Shown here one piece after another: positions 20,192 to 31,158 of a DNA stretch of 64,000 nt (positions are counted from its first letter, which is position 1; each line of letters begins with the position of its first letter). Source of the stretch: Zea mays (lineage: Eukaryota > Streptophyta > Magnoliopsida > Poales > Poaceae); the NCBI RefSeq assembly GCF_902167145.1, contig NC_050097.1:113121982-113185981 (forward strand). Reading direction: 5' to 3'. Below the pieces are notes generated by a model that was given only the letters and a program-made list of their open reading frames with translations, was not told the origin of the DNA and made no database searches. Made by a program: the position numbers and the translations under genes.

Positions 20192-23100
20192 ATGGCTTCG
20201 CACAACAACCAAGTTGTAGCACCTTCGGCCACGAAGCTGGTGCTCCCAACCACAGGCGGCTCAAGTTCTGAACCAGCCAACAAGAAGCGGAAGAAGGAAA
20301 CACAAAGAAGGGTACAACATGTTGGGGTGCAAGGACCCTTCATCAAATCCAAGTGGTCTCATATTCCAATCACCTTCTCTCAGGAAGACCTTTAGCTCAA
20401 GGATTATCCTCACAACGACGCAATGGTTATATCTTGTGTCATCAAGGGATTTCTGGTTCACAATGTCCTGGTTGACACAGGCAGTGCAGCGGATATCATC
20501 TTTGCAAAGGCTTTCAGGCAAATGCAAGAGCCAGAGGACAAGATACACGACGCAACACACCCTCTTTGTGGCTTTGGATGAAGACAGATTGTGGCACTTG
20601 ACAAGATAACAATGTCAGTTACCTTCGGCAATGTCCATAACACAAGAACAAAATAGGTTGTCTTTGACATTGTTGATATGGAGTATCCATACAATGCAAT
20701 CATTGGTCGAGGGACGCTCAATGCCTTCGAAACAATACTTCATCCAGCATATCTATGCATGAATATACCTTCGGAACAAGGGCCCATTGCAGGTGCATGG
20801 GAGTCAAGAAGCTGCCAGGAGAGTCGAAGGGAGTTGGACGGATTCGAAGGCTATTCACAACATAGATGAAGCCGAAGCTTATCAGCAGTATAAGCACAAA
20901 AGAGAAATGGTTGCTTCAGCGGATCAGCCGAAGCCTATGCTTTTGTGTGAAGACATAAGAGAGCAAAAAGTTTTGTTGGGATCCCAGTTATCTGATGAAC
21001 AGGAAAAAACTTTGTTAAGATTCTTGTTTAACAACAAAGATGTTTTTGCTTGGACAGCCAATGGTCTCTATGGTGTCAATAGAGATGTTATTGAGCATTC
21101 GCTCAATGTGGACCTGTCCTGCAGACCAAGAAAGCAGAGGCTTCAGAAGATGTCCGATGATAAAGCCGAGGGTGCATGAAATGAAGTAAAGAGACTTCTT
21201 AGTGTCGGTGTTATCAGAGAAGTAACATATCCAGAGTGGTTGGCTAACACTGTCATGGTGAAAAAAGCCAATGGGAAATGGAGAATGTGCATTGATTTCA
21301 CAGATCTCAACAAGGCATGTTCGAAGGATGAATTCCCTTTACCAAGAATAGATTCCCTTGTAGATGCAGCAGCTTCTTCAGAACTCATGAGCTTATTGGA
21401 CTGCTACTCGGGTTATCACCAAATTTGGATGAAGAAAGAGGATGAGCCAAAGACAAGCTTCATAACTCCTAGTGGTACCTATTGTTACCTTTGGATGCCT
21501 GAGGGACTCAAAAATGCTAGAGGAAGCTTCAACGGAATGACTGCCAAGGTTCTTCACTCTCAAATAGGCAGCAATGTGCTGACTTATGTCGATGACATCA
21601 TAGTGAAAAGCACAAAACAAGTAAATCATGTTGCCGATCTGCAAGAGACGTTTGCCAATTTCAGAAAAGTTGGTCTCAAGTTGAACCTAGAAAAATGTGT
21701 TTTCGGAGTGAAGAAGGGTAAGTTTCTCGGTTGCCTGGTATAAACAAAGGGTATCGAAGCTAATCCAAGCAAAATTGAAGCTATCCTTCGGATGGAGCCA
21801 CCAAATTCAAAGAAGGGGCTCAACGGTTGGCAGGAAGGCTGGCATAGTTGAATAGATTTATATCAAGATCAGCAGAGAGGAATTTACCATTCTTTGAAAT
21901 ACTGAAGTCAGCCGAAGTCTTTTAGTGGGGGCCAGCTCAACAGAAAGCCTTTGAAGAGTTAAAACAATATCTGATAGATTTGACAACTCTAACTCCACCT
22001 TCATCAGGAACTCCGCTACTTCTGTATGTGGCTGCTTCCCACACTGCGGTTAGTGCGACACTTGTACAAGAGAAACAAGTTGGCTAGATAAAAAAGCAAG
22101 CACCAATATACTTTGTCTCCGAAGTACTCAGCCCATCAAAGAAGAATTACACAGAATTGAAGAAGGTACTTTATGCTGTATTGATGGCCTCCAGAAAGCT
22201 TCGCCATTACTTCCAAGATTATCACATAATAGTACCATCATCACAACCCCTCAAGGATATAATGAGGAACAGAGAAGCTACAGGAAGGGTTAGAAAATGG
22301 GTCGCAGAACTCAATGAATTCACCATTGATTATGTGCACAGGTCTTCGATTCAATCTCAAGCTCTAGCAGACTTTATTGTTGATTGGACGCCAGGGGCTC
22401 AGGATGAAGAAAGAATAAGTGATGCCGAAGTTTGGACGGTATTTTGTGATGGCTCCTGGGGAACCTTCGGTGCAGGGACAGCTGCTGTCCTAGTAGCACC
22501 ATCTAAGGTCAGGACATGTTTTGCAACAAAGTTAGACTTTAGCTGTACAAATAACATTGCCGAGTATGAAGCTCTTCTTTTGGGGCTTCGGAAGCTAAAG
22601 GCAATGGAAATAAGAAGGGCAATCCTTAAAACTGATTCACAAGTTATTTCGGGCCATGTGGATAAGAGCAGTAAGGCAAGAGATCCGAAGCTTGAAAAAT
22701 ATTTGGATACAGTCCGAAGGTTGGAAGCTTCTTTTGAAGGCTTTTCTGTGAAAAATATCCCAAGGGGAGAGAATGAGCATGCAGATTTATTAGCTAAATC
22801 AGCGCCATAGGGCTTCCTTTGCCTTCAGAAGTATTTTTTGAAACAATAAAAGCACCCTCAATCAAGCTCATGGAAAGGGCAGTGCTCACAATCTCACCTG
22901 TACATAGTGAAGGCTGGAGGACCGAAATAATATCCTTTCTCTAGGGCAACCATCTTTCATATGACGAAGCTTATAATAAGAGAACGGAAGCAAGAACAAG
23001 ACCTTATGTAATAATTGAAGGGGAGCTATACAAGCATGGAGTTTGCTCCCCATTGCTCAAATGCCTGTCCAGAAATGAAGTACAAGAATTAATGAAGGAG

Positions 23101-24138
23101 ATACATGCAGGACTGTGTGGAGCTCACATTAGGTCCAAGCCTTTACTGGGAAAGGTTTTTAGGCAAGGGTTTTATTGGCCGAAGGCAGCTACTGATGCAG
23201 CGGACTTGGTCCAGAAATGTGAAAACTGTCAGAAGTGTGCTAGGGACCAGAAACAACCTTCGTCTCTGACACAACTGATCCAACCTACTTGGCCATCACA
23301 GAGATGGGGCCTAGATTTGTTAGGACCGCTCCCACCGGCACAAGGAAACTTGAAATATGTTGTGGTAGCGGTGGAATATTTTTCAAAGTGGATCAAAGCT
23401 AAGCCTCTAGCTACCATAACTTCGGCCACAGTCCAAAAGTTCTTCTGGCAGAATATTGTTTGTCGCTTCGGTGTGCCGAAGGCTATTACAGTTGACAATG
23501 GAACTCAATTTGATGCTGAAACGTTCAAGGTTTTTTGTGACCAGATTGGTACAAAAATACATTTTGCATCAGTAAGGCATCCAGAATCAAATGGGTTAGT
23601 AGAGAGAGCAAATGGAATTATAATGATAGGAATAATGAAGTTAATCTTCAATCAGCCCAGAGGAAAGTGGCCAGATGAATTAATAAAAGTGGTGTGGAGC
23701 CACAATACTGCTGTCTCAAGGTCAACAGGTTTTACTCCATTCAAGCTCTTGTTCGGTGACGAAGCAATAACACCAGAAGAAGCAAGAACAGGATCAATAA
23801 GAACCAAAGCTTCAGCGGAGGATGAAGCTGATTTCCAAATAACAAAAGATACCATAAAAGGGACCATACTTCAAGCCATAGAGCACATCAATAAGTACCA
23901 AGCTGAAACAATAAAATGGCGCAATAGAAAAGTTCGATTGAAAAATATCAAACCAGGTCATTTGGTGCTCTGAAGGATAGCCAACCTAGATACAGTGGGG
24001 AAGCTGCAGCTGAAATGGGAAGGTCCTTTTCTGGTAGTATCTTCGTCAAGACCTGATTCTTACAGATTGAAGGATATGGACGGCAACGACATACCCAGAT
24101 CTTGGAATGCGGATGTGCTTCGGCGATATTATGTGTAA
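20192..24138 (+). pseudogene. pol: Decayed polyprotein of element C (protease, RT, RNase H, integrase)
   Basis: It is colinear with the intact polyprotein of A from the first residues (ATG 20189 or 20192) to the shared C-terminus RRYYV at 24138. Gag is absent here too. Breaks seen: TAG 20393-20395, TGA 20579-20581, TAG 20654-20656, a one-base insertion near 20792, TGA 21177-21179, TAA 21741-21743, a one-base loss near 21815, and more stops and shifts downstream (for example near 21925, 22800, 22943 and 23971). The RT motif YVDD and the integrase motif VDNGTQFD are still readable. Several stops match CAG-to-TAG or CGA-to-TGA changes relative to A. It cannot make a full protein. Confidence 0.93.
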
Positions 24139-24387
24139 TCGATGTAACCTTTTTTATTTTTCCTATGGCACCCTTTTCCTTTCGGGAGGGGAGAAAGGTT
24201 TTTAATGGGGCCATAGTTGGTAATTTTCATTCTTGTTTAGCCCTATGCAATACAAGGGCCAAGATCCCCCAAAAAATGTAACATGTAATATCAGAATCTG
24301 CACCATCGAGTGCAAAGAGAACAGGGAAAAGCTCAAAAGACGTCCCTAAGGGGATGCAGAGCTGTAATCACTCTGAGGGTGACGAAG
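24139..24387 (+). other. Element C spacer after pol, up to the Tekay insertion
   Basis: It is colinear with 4897-5085 of element A, including the purine-rich GGGAGAAAGG stretch and a first diverged tandem-repeat unit (CGTCCCTAAGGGGATGCAGAG). It ends with CGAAG (24383-24387), the left target-site copy of the Tekay element. Confidence 0.7.
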
Positions 24388-24890
24388 TGTAACACCCTGA
24401 TTTTGGGGGTATAAAATTTCTTTCTAATTATCACCCAAAACCATGTGTTACTCTTCCTTTTCTCACTCTAGGCTTTCTCTCTCTCTAGATTCTTTTACTC
24501 TTTTTCCTTTTGATTAGAAATAGCCTAAACTAGTGGAGGTTAATTATTTATTTTTGTCAAAACCTTATGAGTCATGACATGTTGCATCATGCTGAGCTTA
24601 AAATATTCTTTGAAGTGTTGCACAAGTTTGAATTTATCTGAATTTGAAACCTAGTTTGAACTTGGATTTGAAAACCCTATAGAAAAAGAAATATAAAAGG
24701 AATTAGAAAATCTAGAGAAAAAGAAAAGGAGAAAGCAGCCCAATCAGCCCACTAAGCCCAGCCAGGCCGCGCGCCGCCTGACAGGCGGACCCCGCCTGTC
24801 AGCGGCAGTTCTCCCTCGCGCGTGCCCTCCCTCTCTCGCTCTCTTCTCAGTGGGGCCGACCTGTCGGCGCCAGTTTCCTTCGCACATTCG

Positions 24891-24916
<26 letters not shown>
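24891..24916 (+). repeat. CT microsatellite in the Tekay 5' LTR
   Basis: About 13 CT units. The 3' LTR has a shorter CT run at 43965-43976, so the length changed after insertion. Confidence 0.9.
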
Positions 24917-24921
<5 letters not shown>

Positions 24922-25911
24922 GCGGGCCCAGTTCGCTAGTGCCGAGCCATTGCCCTCGCGTGTCCTCTTTTCTCTCTCTCTGCGTCGTGGGCCTGTCTTG
25001 TCAGTTCCGCCTTCCCCGCTCTCGCCGTGGACTGGCGAGTGCGCACTCGTGCACATCATTGGGTTTCTCGGCCACGACGCCCACCCACGCGCCCAACTCC
25101 CTTTTTAGAGCCCCGCTAGTGCCCCGTGCACACCCCTCACCTCATTTCGCACACCCTCGCCCTCTCTCGCACTCTGCCCTCGCCGCCAAACGCTGCCGGA
25201 GACCCGAGCCCGTGTTCCCGACCATCCAGCTCACCGGAGACCGCGTCAAGCCTCTCCGAGCTCCGCCCCGAGGTGAGACACCCGTCCCCGTGCCCAATTT
25301 CCCTTATTGCGCCCTGTGTTCGTCCAATTTCGCCTTCGCCGGTGCTCGACCGTGGCGGTCCGCCATGCTCACGCGGTGGCCGACCAATTTAGCCTGGTCT
25401 AGTTCATCGGAGTAGTTCCCTGTGTCACCTCTGCCTTTGCTGAAGCCAGCCCAGGCCTTAGCGCGCCTTAAGTCCCCTCCCCATGGCCGGAATCGCTCAC
25501 CAGAGTTGCTCCGGCCCGCCCGAGGTCTTCCCACCGCCGTTCTCCCCTCTCTGCCCGTGGATTCATGGCCTCTTCCCCATCATTGAGTTCGCCGTGGCGC
25601 CCTCTTCCCCTCTGCCCAACTCCGACGATCCCGGAGCCACCCTAGCTCGTGCCCGCCTCAACTCCGGCAACCTCACAGCCTCAAAGAGGAGCAGCGCCGC
25701 CCGCAGCCGTCTGTTTCCCCAGTCTAACCCCCCCCCCCCCGTCCGAGCTTGATCGAACGGCTCAGACCATGGGTACCGCTTTGCGCACGCGCATCTGACG
25801 CCCTGACCCACCTGTCAGCGTCACCCGCAGCCGCTTATCCTTCCCGGTCTGATTTCCCTTGTCTGATCTTGATCGAACGGCTTGGACCCCCCTCTGACCC
25901 CCTCGGACCCC

Positions 25912-27156
25912 TGAGAGCACCTAGAGGGGGGGGTGAATAGGTGATCCTGTAAAACTTAGAAACTATAGCCACAAAAACTTGTTAAGTGTTAGCACAATAA
26001 TCGCCAAGTGGCTAGAGAGGAGTCTCAACAAAACACAATACCACAAGAGATCAAACACAGAGATGACACAGTGGTTTATCCCGGGGTTCGGCCAAGACCA
26101 ACGCTTGCCTACTCCACGTTGTGGCGTCCCAACGGACGAGGGTTGCAATCAACCCCTCTCAAGCGGTCCAAAGACTAACTTGAATACCACGGTGTTTTGC
26201 TTTGCCTTTCAATATCCCATTTGCGAGGAATCTCCACAACTTGGAGCCTCTCGCCCTTACACTTGAGATTCACAAAGAAATACGGAGTAAGGGAGGAAAG
26301 CAACACACACAAATCCACAGCAAAATGCGCACACACACGGCCAAGAATCGAGCTCAAAAGACTATCTCAAAGTTCTCACTAGAACGGAGCTCGAATCACT
26401 GAGAATGACAAACGAATGCGCAAAGACTGAGTGTGGATGATCAAGAATGCTCTAAGGTTGCTTGGTATCCTCCTCCATGCGCCTAGGGGTCCCTTTTATA
26501 GCCCCAAGGCAGCTAGGAGCCGTTGAGAGCAAATCTGGAAGGCCAATCTTGCCTTCTGTCGTCGGGTGCACCGGATAGTCCGGTGCACACCGGACACTGT
26601 CCGGTGCCCGATTTCCTTCCTAAAATGGCGCGGCCGACCGTTGCAGATCTGGGAGCCGTTGGCGCACCGGACATGTCCGGTGCACACCGGACAGTCCGGT
26701 GCCCCCTTCCGACCGTTGGCCCGGCCACGTGTCGCGCGCAGATTCCGCGGCTGACCGTTGGCTCACCGGACAGTCCGGTGCACACCGGACAGTCCGGTGA
26801 ATTTTAGCCGTACGCCGTCGGCGAATTCCCGAGAGCGGCCACTTCACGCCGAGTCAGCCTGGCGCACCGGACACTGTCCGGTGCACCACCGGACAGTCTG
26901 GTGTGCCAGACTGAGCTGAGTCTTGGCTGTACACAGCCAAGCCTTTTTCACCTCTTTTCTTTTCTTCTTCTTTCTGTTTCTAACACTTAGACAAGTATAT
27001 TAGTACACAAAACCAATGTACTAAGGCTTAGAAACATACCTTTACTCTTGATTTGCACTTTGTCCATCCATGAGCATAAATTCACATTTAAGCACTTGTG
27101 TTGGCACTCAATCACCAAAATACTTAGAAATGGCCCAAGGGCACATTTCCCTTTCA
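25912..27156 (-). repeat. 3' LTR of Copia-1 (1245 bp)
   Basis: It is a direct repeat of 33600-34847. It contains the palindrome cluster at 26570-26910 and a minus-strand TATA (TATAAAAGGG, 26491-26500). Confidence 0.96.
26570..26910. repeat. CACCGGAC...GTCCGGTG palindrome cluster, Copia-1 3' LTR
   Basis: At least seven near-copies of the palindrome CACCGGACNNTCCGGTG are crowded into 340 bases. Such palindromes are a known conserved feature of Sirevirus LTRs. They recur in the other LTRs here (34257-34600, 50360-50510, 50793-51140, 58290-58660, 59385-59495). Confidence 0.88.
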
Positions 27157-27172
27157 ATCTCCCCCTTTTTGG
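27157..27172 (-). other. Polypurine tract of Copia-1
   Basis: The minus strand reads CCAAAAAGGGGGAGAT, directly before the 3' LTR start TGAAAGGG. Confidence 0.85.
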
Positions 27173-27945
27173 TGATTTATGCCAACACAACATAAAGTAA
27201 CTAGAACAAGTGCAATATCACTTCAAATAAAACTCAAATTTATTTTGATTCAATTTTTGGCATATATGGATCATCCTTTGCCACCACTTGGTTTGTTTTT
27301 GCAAATTAAACTCAAATCTCTATCTCTAAGTCAAACACACATGTTGAAGCATAAAGAGAGTCATTCCAAAAGAGATTGATCAAAGATTTCAAAAACTCCC
27401 CCTATTTCCCATAGTCAACACTTCTCCCCACAAGAGGCCAACTTTTGACAAAAGAGACAATGCAAGAGTTTTGACAAAACAAAAAGCTCTATTTGACTAT
27501 TTTCAAAATTTCTCAAGTGGTAGCTGATCCATTTATTGCTTTGGCCTTTATTTTCTCCCCCTTTGGCATCAAGCACCAAAACGGGATCAATCTTGGCCCT
27601 ATAACCCCATTGCCTCACCAAAATCTTCAATTAAGAGCAAATGGCAATAAGAGTTCATGAGATGAACTTGGAATAAGTTACCCTCTCATCGGAGTGCAGT
27701 GGAAGTCTTTCATGGTCCAAGTCCACCTTTTCCCTTTCAATTCTCCTTCGAGACTAAATCAAGCAAACTCAAGCATATGGTTAGTCTCAAAGGGTCAAGT
27801 TGTAACACAACTCCCCCTAAATATGTGCATCACTTACACAAGGACTTGTGAGGTCCAGGGAATGTTTGTACAACTTGAGCACCACAATAAGCAACAAAAT
27901 GCAGAATGAACATGATCAAGGGCATAAACACTTGTATGCTACAAT
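27173..27945 (-). other. 3' non-coding region of Copia-1
   Basis: There is no gene. A second polypurine-like motif (CTCCCCCTAAATATGTGC) lies at 27811-27828, matching 57383-57400 in Copia-2. Several AGGGGGAGAA-type words on the minus strand (near 27410 and 27550) fit the multiple polypurine tracts of Sireviruses. Confidence 0.7.
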
Positions 27946-30900
27946 TCAATCCAAGTTCCGTGAATCTAAGACATTTAGCTCACTACGCAGCCTGCAAAAG
28001 GTCTTCTCATCTAGAGGTTTGGTAAAGATATCGGCTAGCTGGTTCTCGGTGCTAACATGAAACACTTCGATATCTCCCTTTTGCTGGTGGTCTCTCAAAA
28101 AGTGATGCCGGATGTCTATGTGCTTTGTGCGGCTGTGCTCAACAGGATTTTCCGCCATGCGGATAGCACTCTCATTATCACATAGGAGTGGGACTTTGCT
28201 CAGATTGTAGTCAAAGTCCCTGAGGGTTTGCCTCATCCAAAGTAGTTGCGCGCAACACTGACCTGCGGCAACATACTCGGCCTCAGCGGTGGATAGGGCA
28301 ACAGAGGTTTGTTTCTTAGAATTCCATGACACCAGGGACCTTCCTAAGAATTGGCACGTCCCCGATGTACTCTTCCTATCGACCTTACATCCAGCATAGT
28401 CGGAATCTGAATATCCAATCAAGTCAAAGGTAGACCCCTTTGGATACCAGAGCCCGAAGCAAGGCGTAGCAACTAAATATCTAAGGATTCGCTTCACTGC
28501 CACTAAGTGACACTCCTTAGGATCGGATTGAAATCTAGCACACATGCATACGCTAAGCATAATATCCGGTCTACTAGCACATAAATAAAGTAAAGACCCT
28601 ATCATTGACCGGTATGCTTTTTGATCAACAGACTTACCTCCTTTGTTGAGGTCGGTGTGTCCGTCGGTCCCCATAGGAGTCTTTGCGGGCTTGGCGTCCT
28701 TCATCCCAAACCACTTTAGCAGATCTTGCGTGTACTTCATTTGGGAGATGAAGGTGCCGTCCTTGAGTTGCTTCACTTGGAACCCAAGGAAGTAGTTCAA
28801 CTCGCCCATCATTGACATCTCGAATTTCTGCGTCATCACCCTGCTAAACTCTTCACAAGACTTTTTATTAGTAGAACCAAATATTATGTCATCGACATAA
28901 ATTTGGCACACAAAAAGATCACCGTCACAAGTCTTAGTGAAAAGAGTTGGATCGGCTTTCCCAACCTTGAAAGCATTAGCAATTAAGAAATCTCTAAGGC
29001 ATTCATACCATGCTCTTGGGGCTTGCTTAAGTCCATAGAGCGTCTTAGAGAGCTTACACACGTGGTCGGGGTACGTTCATCCTCGAAGCCAGGGGGTTGC
29101 TCCACGTACACCTCCTCCTTTATTGGCCCATTGAGGAAAGCGCTCTTCACATCCATTTGGTACAACCTGAAAGAATGGTGAGCGGCATATGCTAGCAAGA
29201 TACGAATTGATTCTAGCCTAGCCACAGGAGCAAACGTCTCCTCAAAGTCCAAACCTGCGACTTGGGCATAACCTTTTGCCACAAGTCGAGCCTTGTTCCT
29301 CGTCACCACCCCGTGCTCGTCCTGTTTGTTGCGGAACACCCACTTGGTTCCCACAACATTTTGCTTGGGACGAGGCACCAGTGTCCAAACTTCATTGCGC
29401 TTGAAGTTGTTGAGTTCCTCCTGCATGGCCAATACCCAATCCGGATCTAGCAAGGCCTCCTCTACCCTGAAAGGCTCAATAGAAGAGACAAAGGAGTAAT
29501 GCTCACAAAAATTAACTAATCGAGATCGAGTAGTTACTCCCTTGCTAATGTCACCCAAAATTTGGTCGACGGGATGATCCCTTTGAATCACCGCTCGAAC
29601 TTGGGTTGGAGGTGCCGGTTGCGCTTCTTCCTCCATCACGTGATCATCTTGTGCTCCCCCTTGATCATACGCCTCCTTTTGATGAACCTGTTCATCGTCT
29701 TGAGTTGGGGGATGCACCGTTGTTGAGGAAGAAGGTTGATCTCGTTCATCTTGTTCCTGTGGCCGCACTTCTCCAATCGCCATGGTTCGTATAGCGGCCG
29801 TCGGAACATCTTCTTCATCTACATCATCACAATCAACAACTTGCTCTCTTGGAGAGCCATTAGTCTCATCAAATACAACGTCGCTAGAGACTTCAACCAA
29901 ACCCGATGATTTGTTGAAGACTCTATACGCCTTTGTATTTGAGTCATAACCTAACAAAAACCCTTCTACAGCTTTGGGAGCAAATTTAGAATTTCTACCC
30001 TTCTTCACTAGAATGTAGCACCTGCTCCCAAATACACGAAAGTAAGATACATTGGGTTTGTTACCGGTTAGTAGCTCATACGAAGTCTTCTTGAGGAGGT
30101 GATGAAGGTAGACCCTGTTGATGGTGTGGCAAGCTGTGTTTACGGCTTCCGACCAAAAACGCTCGGGGGTCTTGAATTCTCCAAGCATCGTCCTCGCCAT
30201 ATCAATTAGCGTCCTGTTCTTCCTCTCTACCACACCATTTTGATGTGGTGTGTAGGGAGCGGAGAACTCGTGCTTGATCCCTTCCTCCTCAAGGAACTCC
30301 TCCACTTGAAGGTTCTTGAACTCGGACCCGTTGTCGCTCCTTATCTTCTTCACCTTGAGCTCAAACTCATTTTGAGCTCTCCTGAGGAAGCGCTTGAGGG
30401 TCCCTTGGGTTTCAGACTTATCCTGCAAAAAGAACACCCAAGTGAAGCGGGAAAAGTCATCAACAATAACTAAACCATACTTACTTCCTCCTATGCTTAG
30501 ATAGGCGACGGGTCCGAAGAGGTCCATATGTAGCAGCTCCAGGGGTCTTGATGTGGTCATCACATTCTTGCTGTGATGCGCTCCTCCCACCTGTTTACCT
30601 GCCTGACAAGCTGCACAAGGTCTATCTTTTTCGAATTGTACATTAGTCAAACCTATCACGTGTTCTCCCTTTAGAAGCTTGTGAAGGTTCTTCATCCCCA
30701 CATGTGCTAAGCGGCGATGCCACAGCCAGCCCATGCTAGTCTTAGCAATTAAGCATGCATCTAGACCGGCCTCTTCTTTTGCAAAATCAACTAAGTAAAG
30801 CTTGCCGTCTAATACACCCTTAAAGGCTAGTGAACCATCACTTCTTCTAAAGACAGACACATCTACATTTGTAAAAAGACAATTATATCCCATATTGCAT

Positions 30901-31151
30901 AGTTGACTAACAGATAGCAAATTGTAACCAAGAGACTCAACTAAAAACACATTGGAGATAGAGTGCTCATTAGAAATTGCAATTTTACCTAACCCTTTTA
31001 CCTTGCCTTGATTCCCATCACCGAATATAATTGAATCTTGGGAATCCTTATTCTTGACGTAGGAGGTGAACATCTTCTTCTCCCCCGTCATATGGTTTGT
31101 GCATCCGCTGTCGATAATCCAGCTTGAACCCCCGGATGCATAAACCTGCAA
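27946..31151 (-). pseudogene. pol: Copia-1 pol: protease, integrase, RT, RNase H, one frameshift
   Basis: On the minus strand the protein starts near 31151 with protease [15 protein letters not shown]. Integrase follows, with zinc residues HRRLAH and CAACQAGK (about 30720-30600) and core motifs DDFSRFTW and SDNGSEF. Then comes RT (YVDDIIFG near 28895) and RNase H ([19 protein letters not shown]). A one-base loss near 29075 shifts the frame inside RT. After it the frame is open from 29061 to the stop at 27946 (LDSRNLD). The domain order is that of Ty1/Copia. All catalytic motifs are otherwise intact, and the closest local relative is the Copia-2 pol. Confidence 0.93.
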
Positions 31152-31158
31152 GGCAAAT

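Noticed and set aside
25729..25741. Poly-C run as a structural signal
   Set aside because: The 3' LTR lacks it; it is probably replication slippage or an assembly effect.
24822..25940. GC-rich open frames on both strands, up to 197 codons
   Set aside because: They lie in the Tekay 5' LTR. The 3' LTR (43844-45180) has different frames with shifts, so they are compositional accidents.
26513..26847. Several overlapping frames rich in Cys, Gly, Pro and Thr in Copia LTRs
   Set aside because: They are translations of the CACCGGAC/GTCCGGTG palindromes and appear in all frames and in every such LTR.
26570..26910. Regularly recurring palindromes that look like a CRISPR array
   Set aside because: Spacing is irregular, the units are LTR palindromes of a plant retroelement and no cas gene exists.
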